Assembly (NCBI GenBank): GCA_965212505.1
Contig: OZ243123.1
Span: 682,001-746,000 of the forward strand
Direction of reading: 5' to 3'
Length of the DNA stretch: 64,000 nucleotides
Source: JAHEKO01 sp965212505
GTDB lineage: Bacteria > Acidobacteriota > Thermoanaerobaculia > Multivoradales > JAHEKO01
The notes under the pieces were generated by a model. It was not told the DNA's origin, searched no databases, and saw only the letters and a list, made by a program, of their open reading frames with translations. A program made the position numbers and the translations under genes. How positions within the stretch are numbered: the stretch's first letter is position 1; each line of letters starts with the position of its first letter. Positions 17,097 to 27,316 of this stretch are shown in pieces.

Positions 17097-18136
17097 TAGC
17101 GGACGAGGAACCCTTCAGAGAGTGGGTCGTCTGGGTCGAAGAGGAACTCGTGCAGGCCTGTGATGAACGCGCTCCCGTCAACCTCGGGGATCACCGCCTC
17201 CCGGTCTCCGAGACGTGCCGTCTCGACGACGCAGCCTCCGAAGCGGGAGCCGACCAGGCTCTCGATCACGATTCGCTCGCCGATCTCGACCTCGCCGCGG
17301 GCGTAGTGGATCGCGAGCCGTGCGCTCACTCCGGTTCCTGTCGGGCTCCGATCGACCTCGCCTTCGGCGAAGACGCAGACGTTGCGACTGTGGACGCCTG
17401 CGGTCGGCGACGGCTCGACGAAGATCACCCCGTACAGAAAACCGAGGTCGTCGCCAGTTGGATGGTGGATCTCTCGAGTTGCGACGATCGAGCGCTTGAT
17501 GCGGATCCCCGCCTCGATCAGGGCGCGCGTGTCGTCGGGCACGCAGCGCACGCCGACCTTTTCCGCGTCGACCACGGCGTAATAGGCGCCTCCGTAGCCG
17601 AGGTCGTAGGTCACCGGGCCGAACTCGGTCTCGACGACGCAGTCGAGATCGGCGGCGAAGGACGGCACGTTCCGGAACGAGATATCGCCGGCGACACCAC
17701 GTCGGACCTGCGCGCGCGCCTCGACGAGTCCAGCGGGCGAGTCGATGCGGAGGGTCGTCTCCGGCTCGCTGGCCGCGACCAGCCCGGTGTCGATCGCCAC
17801 CTTGGTGATCGCGATGATGCCGTGGCCGCACATCGTGCTGTAGCCCTCATTGTGGAGGAAGAGGATGCCGAAGTCCGCGCCCTCGGTCACGGGGGGTGTG
17901 ATCAGCGCTCCGTACATGTCAGCGTGCCCGCGAGGCTCCCACATAAGGCCGCGACGGACGTGTTCGAGATGCTCGAGCGCCCAGCGTCGCCGGTCGAGAA
18001 TCGACTCGCCGCGCAGCTCCGGAACGCCGCTCAGGACGATGCGGAACGGCTCGCCGCCGGTGTGGGCGTCGATCGTCCGAATGCGGCGCCAACCTGGGGG
18101 TGGATGCCAATCGAGCTGTTTCAGAAGGGTGAGCAT
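17096..18136 (-). CDS. Trans-3-hydroxy-L-proline dehydratase (proline racemase family)
   Basis: 346 residues of the proline racemase fold: IDAHTGGEPFRIV near the start, MCGHG carrying Cys103, and DRSPTGTGVSAR with Thr266. Racemases and 4-hydroxyproline epimerases carry Cys at both sites. Replacement of the second Cys by Thr is the established mark of trans-3-hydroxy-L-proline dehydratases, which yield delta1-pyrroline-2-carboxylate. The gene leads the minus-strand run 17096-13282. The next gene is a plausible reductase for the product. A collagen or antibiotic-derived 3-hydroxyproline source would be the nutritional context. The ATG at 18134-18136 is the only early start. Confidence 0.92.
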   Translation of the reverse strand: MLTLLKQLDWHPPPGWRRIRTIDAHTGGEPFRIVLSGVPELRGESILDRRRWALEHLEHVRRGLMWEPRGHADMYGALITPPVTEGADFGILFLHNEGYSTMCGHGIIAITKVAIDTGLVAASEPETTLRIDSPAGLVEARAQVRRGVAGDISFRNVPSFAADLDCVVETEFGPVTYDLGYGGAYYAVVDAEKVGVRCVPDDTRALIEAGIRIKRSIVATREIHHPTGDDLGFLYGVIFVEPSPTAGVHSRNVCVFAEGEVDRSPTGTGVSARLAIHYARGEVEIGERIVIESLVGSRFGGCVVETARLGDREAVIPEVDGSAFITGLHEFLFDPDDPLSEGFLVR

Positions 18137-18234
18137 ACCGGGATTGACCGGCGCTCGGGGTCGCCTTGACTTGCTCGCGGGCGCACCCGATGATGGGTCT
18201 GATTTTCTAACCTTCTAACGATGGGAGACTCTTC

Positions 18235-19122
18235 ATGAAGACAACCTTGCTTCGAATCGGCGTCCTGACCGGGCTCTGCCTGACGCTTCTCGCAGGCGCA
18301 GCTTTCGCCGGTGCCGAGTACACGCTCACCGCTACGAACCTCACCACCGGAAAGACCGACACGACGGTCATCAAGTCCGAGGGTCTGAACCTCTGGATCG
18401 GCATGGCCAAGGTCGACCGCAAGGACATGGGCGGTGCGCTGATCTTCCAGGGCGAGCGGCCCGATAACAAGCCGCCTCGAGTCATCATCCTCGACGAGGA
18501 GGGCGGTCACATGATCCTGACGCACGCCAAGATCGATGCGCTGCTCGAGATGATGCCGTCGACCTCTGGCCAGGAGCAGCAGCCGTTCATGAACGAGCAG
18601 ATGCTCGAGATGGCTCGGCAGCGCGCAGAGAGCATCCAGGATCCGGAGACCCGGGCCCGGGCCCTCGAGCAGCTGGACAAGATGACCGGTGGCGACGCCG
18701 GCGCCGAGGGCTCGGGAACGGAATGGGTAGAGAAGGGGCTGCGCGAGAAGCAGGGCTATCCCAGCGTTCGCTACGACGGCCTCCGCGGTGGTGTGAAGTT
18801 TGCCGAGGCCTGGGCCACCGACTGGCACAACCTGCCGGGTGGCCGGGGTACCGGCAAGGCGTTCGAGGCGTTCGGTGACTTCTGGGAGGGGATGACGGAG
18901 CGCTTCTCCAAGGCGTCGGGCATGCACTTCAACATGCTGGCGACCGACGACAACCCGTTCCAGAACATCTTTGAGCTCGGCCGCTTTCCGGTCGCGAGCG
19001 ACGAGTGGAAGGACGGCGAGAAGGTGCGTAGCTATGCGCTGACCGACGCGAAGCGTGTCGATCACGACCCCTCGGTGTTCAAGCCGGGATCGGACTCGGT
19101 CGAGCGCAAGTTCGGGATGTAG
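18235..19122 (+). CDS. Secreted protein of unknown function
   Basis: 295 residues with a signal peptide (LRIGVLTGLCLTLLAGAAFA). The mature chain begins AEYTLTATNLTTGKTDTTVIKSEGLNLWI. It has a Met/Gln-rich helical middle (MNEQMLEMARQRAESIQDPETRARALEQLDKM) and an aromatic C-terminal region. The beginning resembles DUF4412-type periplasmic proteins that read out a matrix of hydrophobic strands, but I do not recognise the family with confidence. The ATG follows GATGGGAG. A possible sigma-70 promoter (TTGACT, 17 bases, GATGAT) lies about 60 bases upstream. Confidence 0.65.
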   Translation: MKTTLLRIGVLTGLCLTLLAGAAFAGAEYTLTATNLTTGKTDTTVIKSEGLNLWIGMAKVDRKDMGGALIFQGERPDNKPPRVIILDEEGGHMILTHAKIDALLEMMPSTSGQEQQPFMNEQMLEMARQRAESIQDPETRARALEQLDKMTGGDAGAEGSGTEWVEKGLREKQGYPSVRYDGLRGGVKFAEAWATDWHNLPGGRGTGKAFEAFGDFWEGMTERFSKASGMHFNMLATDDNPFQNIFELGRFPVASDEWKDGEKVRSYALTDAKRVDHDPSVFKPGSDSVERKFGM

Positions 19123-19144
19123 CTTCGCAGTTGCGGTCCGCGGC

Positions 19145-19507
19145 TCAGGCCGCGGGCCGTAGCTCCGGCTCGGCCAGCACCACCAGAATGATCGCTGCGA
19201 GCCCGAGCGGTGGGCAGATCAATACCGAAGCGATCGCCCCTGCCAGCACCCAGCCCCAGCGTCTGCCCTTGAGGGTCGAGATGCCGCCGAAGATGGCCAC
19301 GAGCCCGATGACCAGGGAACTCAGGGCGCCGAGGCCGAAGACGATCTGCATGAAGATCAACGGAAACTCGTCGAGGTCGCGCTCGATGTCCGGGATGATC
19401 TGGAACATGAATGCGACGACGAGGAGCGCCAGGAATCCGATCAGCGCCAGGCAACCGCAGACGATGTCCAGGATCCCCGCGACGGTAGGCATCCACGTTC
19501 GTTCCAT
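19145..19507 (-). CDS. Four-helix membrane protein
   Basis: 120 residues from the ATG at 19507, chosen for a strong RBS AAGGAGG six bases upstream; a longer in-frame start lies 24 bases earlier. Hydrophobic segments lie at roughly residues 10-30, 50-75, and 85-110 (ILDIVCGCLALIGFLALLVVAFM, IFMQIVFGLGALSSLVIGLVAI, WGWVLAGAIASVLICPPLGLAAIILVVLA), so three to four helices are likely. The second segment is preceded by acidic IPDIERDLDEF. Function unknown. It converges with the secreted-protein gene at 18235-19122. Confidence 0.7.
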   Translation of the reverse strand: MERTWMPTVAGILDIVCGCLALIGFLALLVVAFMFQIIPDIERDLDEFPLIFMQIVFGLGALSSLVIGLVAIFGGISTLKGRRWGWVLAGAIASVLICPPLGLAAIILVVLAEPELRPAA

Positions 19508-19690
19508 CTCGACCTCCTTCAAGTCGTTCACGTACCCACACTACGCGCGAGAGCGCGAATAGATTCACTCGCCAGCTTCTTGGATCAGCCCGCCCGCTGT
19601 CACCCAGGGAGCCCGCGGGTGGACTGGTAGGCTCCGGCGCGCGAGTAGCCGACGCAGCAGAAGATCGAGCACAATGCGTAGACGACCGAG

Positions 19691-20482
19691 TTGACAGGAG
19701 CAGGCCACTGGGCGGATGTCTACCGTACCGACCCGCACGTCATCTACGAGACGGAAGCGCCGATCTTCTCGAACCTCGAACTGACTCGACAAGAGCTGCA
19801 GCTGGTCACCCGAGTGGCCGCCGCGCTCGAGACCTCGATCGCATCCCCCGTGCTCGACCTCGCCTGCGGCCCAGGTCGGCACACGGCGGAACTCGGGAGG
19901 CGAGGCTATCGGGTGGTTGCCGTAGATCACTCCGAGGGTCTCCTGGCGTTGGCCGCCGGCGCGGCTCGCAACCGGAGTGCCTCGAGGCCGAGGTTCGTCT
20001 GCGGAGACCTTCGAAATCTGCCGCTCGCCCGCGGCTACTTCGAGACCGCACTGCTCCTAGGCAAGAGCTTCGGCTATTTCTCCGATGGTGAGAACCGAAA
20101 CATCCTTCGGCAGATCGGCCTGCGATTGCGGCCAGGTGGTCTGTTCTGCTTCGAGCTTCCCGATCGCGATCCCTACCTGGCCTCGCTGCGTCCGTTCGAG
20201 ACGGTCGAGCGACGACGCGAGAACGGGCAGACGCTCCGAAGCGAATATCACAGCGATTGGAACGGGGAGTCCCGAAGGCTCGAAACCCGGGAGAGCCACG
20301 CGGTCGTCGAGACCGGAGAGGTGCTGTGGGAGGGGAGTTGGGACGTACGGCTCTACACGGCCGGAGAGATTGAGCGGCGCGTTCGAGAGGCCGGCTTCCG
20401 AGAGGCGACCGTACGCGCGGCACACCTGGTCGAGGCGCCTGGCGCAAAGTCGGACGTCTTGATCGTCGGCGCGGTCCGCTAG
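19691..20482 (+). CDS. Class I SAM-dependent methyltransferase
   Basis: 263 residues. Motif I is VLDLACGPGRHTAELGRRGY, followed by VVAVDHSEGLLALA (acidic ribose-binding residue) and FELPDRDPY, consistent with a class I Rossmann methyltransferase of the Methyltransf_25/11 type. The start is a TTG in TTG-ACA-GGA, and no stronger ATG lies in frame, so the start is moderately sure. The substrate is not predicted. Its stop codon overlaps the converging kinase gene's stop by four bases. Confidence 0.8.
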   Translation: MTGAGHWADVYRTDPHVIYETEAPIFSNLELTRQELQLVTRVAAALETSIASPVLDLACGPGRHTAELGRRGYRVVAVDHSEGLLALAAGAARNRSASRPRFVCGDLRNLPLARGYFETALLLGKSFGYFSDGENRNILRQIGLRLRPGGLFCFELPDRDPYLASLRPFETVERRRENGQTLRSEYHSDWNGESRRLETRESHAVVETGEVLWEGSWDVRLYTAGEIERRVREAGFREATVRAAHLVEAPGAKSDVLIVGAVR

Positions 20483-23145
20483 TTGGCGCTGGCGGCGGTC
20501 TCGCGGCTCTCGGCGGCGAGCATCTCGGCGTAGGGTTCCGTCTCGAGCAGCGGCGCGAACCTCGGATCCAGACCGATCAGACGCGTCGAGAGGTTTGACG
20601 GAATCGCCAGGAGCTGCTCTACCAGCTCGAGTGACTCGTCGGTCTGCCCGGTCAGAGCGCGCACCATGGCGAGCTCGAGCAGGGGCGTGGTGCCTGAATA
20701 GGCGTCCTCGCTGAAGGGGTAGATTTCTGCGGCGTGTTGTGCGGCCTGCCGAGCCTGTTCGGACCGGCCCAACCCGGCGTAGGCGAATGCGAGCGCTCCA
20801 TAACGGCGTGGGTCCCACGGCTGCTCGGCGACCGCCGGTTCGAGCACCTCGACCGCCTGAACGAACGAGTCGCGCGCGGCGTCGACGTCGCCGGTCAGCT
20901 GCTCGACCAGGCCGCGGAGCAGAGACTTTGGCCAGAGTCCGTCCCAGTACTCGAAGAGCTCTCGCTCCGAGCTCTCGAGATGTTCGAGCGCGCCGGGATA
21001 GTTCCTTTCATAGATCAGCTGCCAGAACTGGAACAGGAAGGGCGCCGCCTCCTGGGTCACCGGCATCTCCTCCAGCAGCTCGCGCGCGGGTGCGAGGGAG
21101 TCGCCGAGCACCCAGTGGGCGCGCGCAGCGCTGTAGTACGAGTACGTCTGCGTCGGGTCGAGGGCGATCGACTGGCCGTAATAGCGGATCGCCTGCTCCA
21201 GATTGCGAACAAACTCATAGGTCTCGCCAACCTCAGACGCGGTGGTCGCGTCGCGAGGGTCGAGAGCGATCGCGCGTTCGAGGACCGAGATTGCCTCGGT
21301 GAAGTTTCCCTGTCTCCGGAGCACGTAGCCGCGTGTCTTGAGCACCTCGACTTCATGGGCTCGATCGCCGGCAGCTCGGTCGAGCTCTACCAGGGCTCGG
21401 TCGTAGTCGCGCTCCACCATGTAGTTGAAGTTGGCCAGCGCGAGCCGGGTCGTGGCGCTGTCGGGCTCGAGCTCTTCGGCGCGCTCGACGGCGCGGCGCG
21501 CCGCCTCACGTCGCTCGTCGCCCGGTTCGAGCCACAGGAAGACGATCGTTCCGTGGGCGGTCGCCAGCTCGGCCCAGGCGGTGGCAAATTCGGGGTCGAG
21601 AGCGACGGCGCGCTCGAACGACTCGACGGCCGCGTTCCAGTTGGGCAGCGTGTAGACCGGCCGCCGCACCTTGTAAATCCCCTCGAGATAGGCCTGATAG
21701 GCGTCGATGTTGTCGGTCGGGCGCGCCGCGAGCGAGGCGCGCTCGGGCTCCAGCAGGGTGGCGCCGAGCCGAGCGACCACCGACTCGGCGATCTTGGTTT
21801 GGACCTGGAAGATGTCGTCGATGTCGAACGTGAACGGCTGGGCCCAAAGCTGGGTGTCGTCGTCGACCCGCACGAGCTTCGGCGTGATGCGCACCTTGCT
21901 CTCGGCCTGGCCCAGCCCGGACCAGCGGACGGTCCCTTCGAGGATGTAGTCGACGCCGAGCGTGCGACCGATTTCGCGCACCGCCGGCCGCTCGGAGCGG
22001 TACTGCATGGCACTGGTCCGCGAGGTCACTCGGAGACCGCTCACCGAGGCCAGGCGGCTGGTGATCTCGTCGGTGATCCCCGCCGCGAAGTACTCCTCGC
22101 TTTCGGGACCGAGGTTCTCGAGCGGTAGGACGACAATCTTCAGGGGGCCGTCGCCTGCCGTGGGGTCCGCGCGCGGCCAGAGTAGATAGCCGGCGATCAG
22201 CAGGACCACGAGCGCGAGGCCGGCGAGAGTCCGCCCGAAGCTCGACCCGCCGGCGGGCACCGTGGCGTGCCATCCGGTCAGAAGCGACGATCCGCCTTCG
22301 ATCTGCCCACGAAGATCGTCGAGCTCGTTGCGGATGTCGGCTGCGGTCTGGAATCGATGCTCACGCTCGACCTCGAGGCAGCGTCCGACAATGCGACCGA
22401 GCTCGTTCGGCAGCTCCTTACGAACCTTGGTGATCGACTCGGGCGTGTCTCTCAGGATGGAAGAGGCGACCGCGATGGCGGTCCGACCTCGGAATGGCCG
22501 ACGACCGGTCGCCATTTGATAGAGCACGACGCCCAGCGAGAACAGGTCCGAACGCGAGTCGATCGGCTCCCCCTGTAGCTGCTCGGGTGACATATAGGCC
22601 GCGGTGCCCATGATCGTGCCGGGCTCGGTGAGCTCCAAAGTCTCGAGCTCCGCTTCCTGGTCGGTGGCTTCGATGACGTCCAGCTTGGCGAGCCCGAAGT
22701 CGAGCACCTTTACCGTGCCGTCGTGGGTGATCAGGATGTTCTTGGGCTTGATGTCGCGGTGGGTGATGCCCTTCTGATGTGCTGCCGCCAGCGCGTCGGC
22801 CAGGGGGAGTGCGATCCTCAGGAACTCCTGAACCTCGAGCCCGTCCGGCGGAATCCGGCTCGACAGCAGCTCCCCCTCGAGCAGCTGCATCGTGATGAAG
22901 TGCACGCCCTCCATCTCCTCTACCGAAAAGATGGTGACGATGTTCGGGTGATCGAGTGCGGCGACCGCACGCGCCTCGCGCTCGAAGCGCTCGCGACGCG
23001 ACGGACTCTTCGCGAACTTCTCCGGCAGTACCTTGAGCGCCACCCGCCGATGGAGCTTCGTGTCTTCGGCGACGAAGACCTCTCCCATACCGCCCTTCCC
23101 GATTCGATCGAGAATCTGGTAGTGCCCGAGAGCTGTACCGATCAT
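20479..23145 (-). CDS. Membrane-anchored Ser/Thr protein kinase with C-terminal TPR domain
   Basis: 888 residues. Residues ~1-270 are a Hanks-type kinase: GKGGMGEVFVAED (P-loop), VALKVLP (catalytic Lys), HRDIKPKNILIT (catalytic loop), LDFGLAK. A transmembrane helix follows at about 297-322 (TLAGLALVVLLIAGYLLW). The periplasmic side opens with IVVLPLENLGPESEEYFAAGITDEITSRLASVSGLRVTSRT, a FlgO/TolB-like domain common in acidobacterial kinases. TPR repeats fill the rest (ALDPRDATTASEVGETYEF). A perfect -10 TATAAT lies at 23201-23206 on the minus strand, about 55 bases upstream. Confidence 0.93.
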   Translation of the reverse strand: MIGTALGHYQILDRIGKGGMGEVFVAEDTKLHRRVALKVLPEKFAKSPSRRERFEREARAVAALDHPNIVTIFSVEEMEGVHFITMQLLEGELLSSRIPPDGLEVQEFLRIALPLADALAAAHQKGITHRDIKPKNILITHDGTVKVLDFGLAKLDVIEATDQEAELETLELTEPGTIMGTAAYMSPEQLQGEPIDSRSDLFSLGVVLYQMATGRRPFRGRTAIAVASSILRDTPESITKVRKELPNELGRIVGRCLEVEREHRFQTAADIRNELDDLRGQIEGGSSLLTGWHATVPAGGSSFGRTLAGLALVVLLIAGYLLWPRADPTAGDGPLKIVVLPLENLGPESEEYFAAGITDEITSRLASVSGLRVTSRTSAMQYRSERPAVREIGRTLGVDYILEGTVRWSGLGQAESKVRITPKLVRVDDDTQLWAQPFTFDIDDIFQVQTKIAESVVARLGATLLEPERASLAARPTDNIDAYQAYLEGIYKVRRPVYTLPNWNAAVESFERAVALDPEFATAWAELATAHGTIVFLWLEPGDERREAARRAVERAEELEPDSATTRLALANFNYMVERDYDRALVELDRAAGDRAHEVEVLKTRGYVLRRQGNFTEAISVLERAIALDPRDATTASEVGETYEFVRNLEQAIRYYGQSIALDPTQTYSYYSAARAHWVLGDSLAPARELLEEMPVTQEAAPFLFQFWQLIYERNYPGALEHLESSERELFEYWDGLWPKSLLRGLVEQLTGDVDAARDSFVQAVEVLEPAVAEQPWDPRRYGALAFAYAGLGRSEQARQAAQHAAEIYPFSEDAYSGTTPLLELAMVRALTGQTDESLELVEQLLAIPSNLSTRLIGLDPRFAPLLETEPYAEMLAAESRETAASAN

Positions 23146-23200
23146 CTAGGCGCGAGGACTACGAGCGGAATGGATGAGAAGGCGCGAAATGCGCCCGTCT

Positions 23201-23206
23201 ATTATA
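23201..23206 (-). promoter_or_regulatory. Candidate -10 element for the Ser/Thr kinase gene
   Basis: Minus-strand TATAAT in the 86-base gap between the divergent kinase and DUF1611 genes. The overlapping plus-strand TATTAT at 23200-23205 could be the -10 for the DUF1611 gene. No strong -35 is visible for either, so the calls rest on the -10 match and position. Confidence 0.35.
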
Positions 23207-23231
23207 TGTGCGCTGGGAATCGGTAGAGAGC

Positions 23232-24323
23232 ATGCACGAGGCGCGAGCGGCCCAGGCTGCCGGCCCCCAAGAGGCCGGCGCCATCGTCTACTGCGAGGGG
23301 GCATTCGACACCCTCGACGGCAAGACCTCGCACGGACTCGTCCGTCGGAGCGAGCGCTATCGAATTCTGGCGGTTGTCGACTCGTCGCACGCCGGAGGCG
23401 ACGCGGGGGAGGCGCTCGACGGTCGCTCCAGAGGTATACCGATCGTGTCGGACCTCTCCTCGGCGTTTGTCGCGGCCGCCGGAGAGGCGACGCACTTCGT
23501 GGTCGGGCTGGCGCCGCTCGGGGGCCAGCTCGACGACGCGGCGCGAGACGCTGTCGGGACGGCCCTCTCCCGCGGTCTACACGTGCACTCCGGCCTGCAC
23601 GATCTGCTCGCCGACAATCCTCTCTTCGCGACCCTGGCGGCTGAGAATCAGGTCGAGATCGTCGATGTGCGCAGACCCCCGGCGCCGTCGCAGCTCCATC
23701 ACTTCGAGGGCAAGATCGCCGAGGTCGAGTCGACTCGGGTGGCGGTTCTCGGAGTCGACTCCGGCGTCGGCAAGCGGACGACCGCCTGGAGCCTGGTCGA
23801 TGCTCTGCGTGGCGGCGGCTCGACCGCCGAGCTGATCGGCACCGGGCAGACCTCCTGGTTACAGGGGGCCGAGTACTTCGTCCCGCTCGACGCGCTGGTC
23901 TATGACTTCGTGCCCGGAGAGGTGGAGCATGCGGTCTGGAGGGCCTGGCAGGATCGCCGCCCCGAGTTCCTGGTGCTCGAGGGGCAGGGCGGTCTGCTTA
24001 ACCCCGGCTATTTTGGCGGGCCTGAGCTCCTGGTCGCTGCGCGGCCGCACGCCGTGGTCTTGCAGCACGTACCCGGTCGGCGGGATTACGACGGTTGCCC
24101 AGGCTTCGAGATCGAATCTCTGGACCGCCAGTTGGTGGCTGTGCGAGGGCTCACGGCGGCGCCGGTGGCTGCGATTGGCGTCTCTCGGGAAGGGCTCGGT
24201 CGGCAAGAGGTCCGTACCGTCTGCGCTCGGATTACGCGCGAGACGGGGCTTCCTGCGATCGATGTCCTGGCCGATCGTTCGGGGGAGCGGCTGTTGGCCG
24301 CCGTCGAGGCGAGTCTTCGGTAA
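23232..24323 (+). CDS. DUF1611 family protein (DgcN-like N-acyltransferase)
   Basis: 363 residues from ATG 23232; an upstream GTG frame start overlaps the presumed -10. The P-loop-like stretch VLGVDSGVGKRTTAWSLVDAL is at about residues 175-195. GTGQTSWLQGA and LVLEGQGGLLNPGYFGG follow, the core of the DUF1611_C domain. DUF1611 includes DgcN, which N-acetylates D-glutamate with its partner epimerase DgcA in D-amino-acid use. The partner DgcA is not in the window, so the pathway role is inferred only from the family. A minus-strand terminator lies immediately after the stop codon. Confidence 0.82.
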   Translation: MHEARAAQAAGPQEAGAIVYCEGAFDTLDGKTSHGLVRRSERYRILAVVDSSHAGGDAGEALDGRSRGIPIVSDLSSAFVAAAGEATHFVVGLAPLGGQLDDAARDAVGTALSRGLHVHSGLHDLLADNPLFATLAAENQVEIVDVRRPPAPSQLHHFEGKIAEVESTRVAVLGVDSGVGKRTTAWSLVDALRGGGSTAELIGTGQTSWLQGAEYFVPLDALVYDFVPGEVEHAVWRAWQDRRPEFLVLEGQGGLLNPGYFGGPELLVAARPHAVVLQHVPGRRDYDGCPGFEIESLDRQLVAVRGLTAAPVAAIGVSREGLGRQEVRTVCARITRETGLPAIDVLADRSGERLLAAVEASLR

Positions 24324-24325
24324 CG

Positions 24326-24359
24326 AAAAACGGGGCAGAGCCTCGAAGGCTCTGCCCCG
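24326..24359 (-). terminator. Intrinsic terminator for ahcY
   Basis: A 13-bp perfect stem (24331-24343 with 24347-24359, CGGGGCAGAGCCT against its complement) with a three-base CGA loop, followed on the minus strand by TTTTT. It lies 22 bases past the ahcY stop codon and is the cleanest rho-independent terminator in the window. Confidence 0.9.
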
Positions 24360-24380
24360 GAACGTTCTCTGGCTCGTGGC

Positions 24381-25845
<1,465 letters not shown>

Positions 25846-25862
<17 letters not shown>

Positions 25863-26895
25863 TCCGTGTGTCTCCTTGGTGAATGTGACGTAACGGTAGA
25901 GATCGTTTCGCCGGTTCAGCTCGCGACTCTGCGAGCGCCGGCGACAAAGAGGCCCGGACCCTTGGCGTCCGGGTCGGGGGAAGTGAGTGGAAGCGGACGC
26001 GATCGAAGCCGGAGGCGCTGAGTAGCTCGTCGACCTGATCGCGGCCGAAGCCGAGCCAGACGTGCCCCATCTGCTTGCGGTACTCCTCGCGATCGTGGGG
26101 CAGCATGTCGACCAGTAGCAGTTGTCCGTCGGGTCGGATCGCTCGCGCGGCCTCGGTCAGGACGGCTTGAGGATCGGGGGAGTAGTGCAGCACCAGCATG
26201 AGCGTCGCGGCGTCGAGCTCGTCGTCGCCGATCGGCAGCTCTTCCAACCGAGCCTCTCGGAAGTCGACGTTTTCGGCCGTAGACAGGCGACGTCGAGCCG
26301 CGTCGAGCATCGCGCGCGAGGCGTCGATGCCGATCACGCTGGCGACGAAGGGTGCCAGGCTCTCGCTGACGGCTCCCGTGCCGCAGCCGAGATCGCCGAC
26401 TGTCCAGTCGGCATCGAGCAGGGCGGGTAGGGCGCGCAGGTCGAAGGCGCCGCCGAAGAGCTCACGGCGCAGGCCGGTCCACTCTTCCGAAGCGCCGGAG
26501 AAGAACTCCTCCGAACGGCTGCGGCGTCGCGTGAGCACCGAGCCGAGTCGTGCCTGGTCCTGCTCGGCGGCCGCGCTCGTGGCGACCTCGTCGCCCACCA
26601 GCTCCCAAAGGCGTCGTGCCTGGGGGTCGGCTTCGCCGACCGAGGCCGAATAGTAGCGACTGGTGCCCTCCGGGCGGACGGCGATCCATCCATCGTCGGC
26701 GAGCACCTTCAGGTGCCGGCTGACCGTCGACTGCGGCAACTGCAGCACTGAGCAGATCTCGGAGACGGTGAGCTCCTGCTGATCCAGCAGGAGTAGCGAC
26801 CGGCAACGAATCGGGTCGGCGAGCGCCGACAGCCGGCCGAGAATGGCCGGATTCCGGGTGCCGCCCTGGTTGCCAGGCTTGCTCAATCCCTTCAT
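25846..26895 (-). CDS. ArsR-family regulator fused to SAM-dependent methyltransferase (SahR-like)
   Basis: 349 residues from the ATG at 26893-26895 (the longer open frame upstream has no credible start). Residues ~10-85 are an ArsR winged helix (TVSEICSVLQLPQSTVSRHLKVLADDGWI). Residues ~150-330 are a class I methyltransferase with VGDLGCGTGAVSESL and IGIDASRAML. This fused architecture with ahcY downstream is known as SahR, an S-adenosylhomocysteine-responsive repressor of methionine-cycle genes; the SAH ligand here is inferred by context. The palindrome TTCATCCGGATGAA spans its start codon, consistent with autoregulation. Confidence 0.88.
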
Positions 26896-26933
26896 CCGGA
26901 TGAAAGGATATTTACTTGTCGCCGATCTGTCAA
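26891..26933 (-). promoter_or_regulatory. Promoter and palindromic operator of the sahR-like/ahcY operon
   Basis: On the minus strand TTGACA (26928-26933) lies 17 bases before TATCCT (26905-26910), an excellent sigma-70 pair. A 14-bp perfect palindrome, TTCATCCGGATGAA (26891-26904), follows at once and contains the start codon. The expected transcription start falls about 2-4 bases before the ATG, giving a nearly leaderless mRNA. ArsR-type binding here would block initiation. Confidence 0.7.
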
Positions 26934-26952
26934 CCCGCGCGGGGTGCGATTG

Positions 26953-26991
26953 AAAACAAACCGGCTCCGCTCCCTGGCGGGGCGGAGCCGG
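26953..26991 (-). terminator. Intrinsic terminator for the 27011-27316 gene
   Basis: CCGGCTCCGC (26961-26970) pairs with GCGGAGCCGG (26982-26991), and the minus strand then reads TTTGTTTT. It sits about 20 bases past the stop codon of the small secreted protein. It also separates this gene from the promoter of the ahcY operon. Confidence 0.8.
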
Positions 26992-27010
26992 GGCACTCGA
27001 TAGGTGGCGG

Positions 27011-27316
27011 CTAGCCGGCCAGTTGGACGCTCGAGACCGCGAAGTAGCTGTGGCCCTCCGCGTCCTGCGCCCACGCACCGGTGACCGCGACGGTCTCGTC
27101 GACGTAGTCGGCGAGTTGCTCGCCCCGCAAGGCGACCTGGTCTCCGCTCTCGGCCTCTACGAGCACGTAGCCGCCCCCGTCGTCCGTCGACAGCTTGCCG
27201 ACCAGCGTCGTCTCGGTCGAATTGTCGCCCTCGATGGCGGCCACCAGGCCGGCCGTGGTCAGGGCCAGGACTACGAAGACCAGCACCGCCGAGAACCTAC
27301 TGAAGTTACGTTTCAT
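27011..27316 (-). CDS. Small secreted protein, function unknown
   Basis: 101 residues from the ATG at 27316, fixed by a perfect AGGAGG RBS. A signal peptide (FSAVLVFVVLALTTAGLVAA) is followed by TTLVGKLSTDDGGGYVLVEAESGDQVALRG, a small beta-rich domain like OB-fold or Slp-type secreted modules. Similar short secreted proteins with G(K/T)..DGGGY patterns recur in such genomes. A downstream terminator ends the gene. A sigma-54-like site lies about 120 bases upstream. Confidence 0.7.
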   Translation of the reverse strand: MKRNFSRFSAVLVFVVLALTTAGLVAAIEGDNSTETTLVGKLSTDDGGGYVLVEAESGDQVALRGEQLADYVDETVAVTGAWAQDAEGHSYFAVSSVQLAG

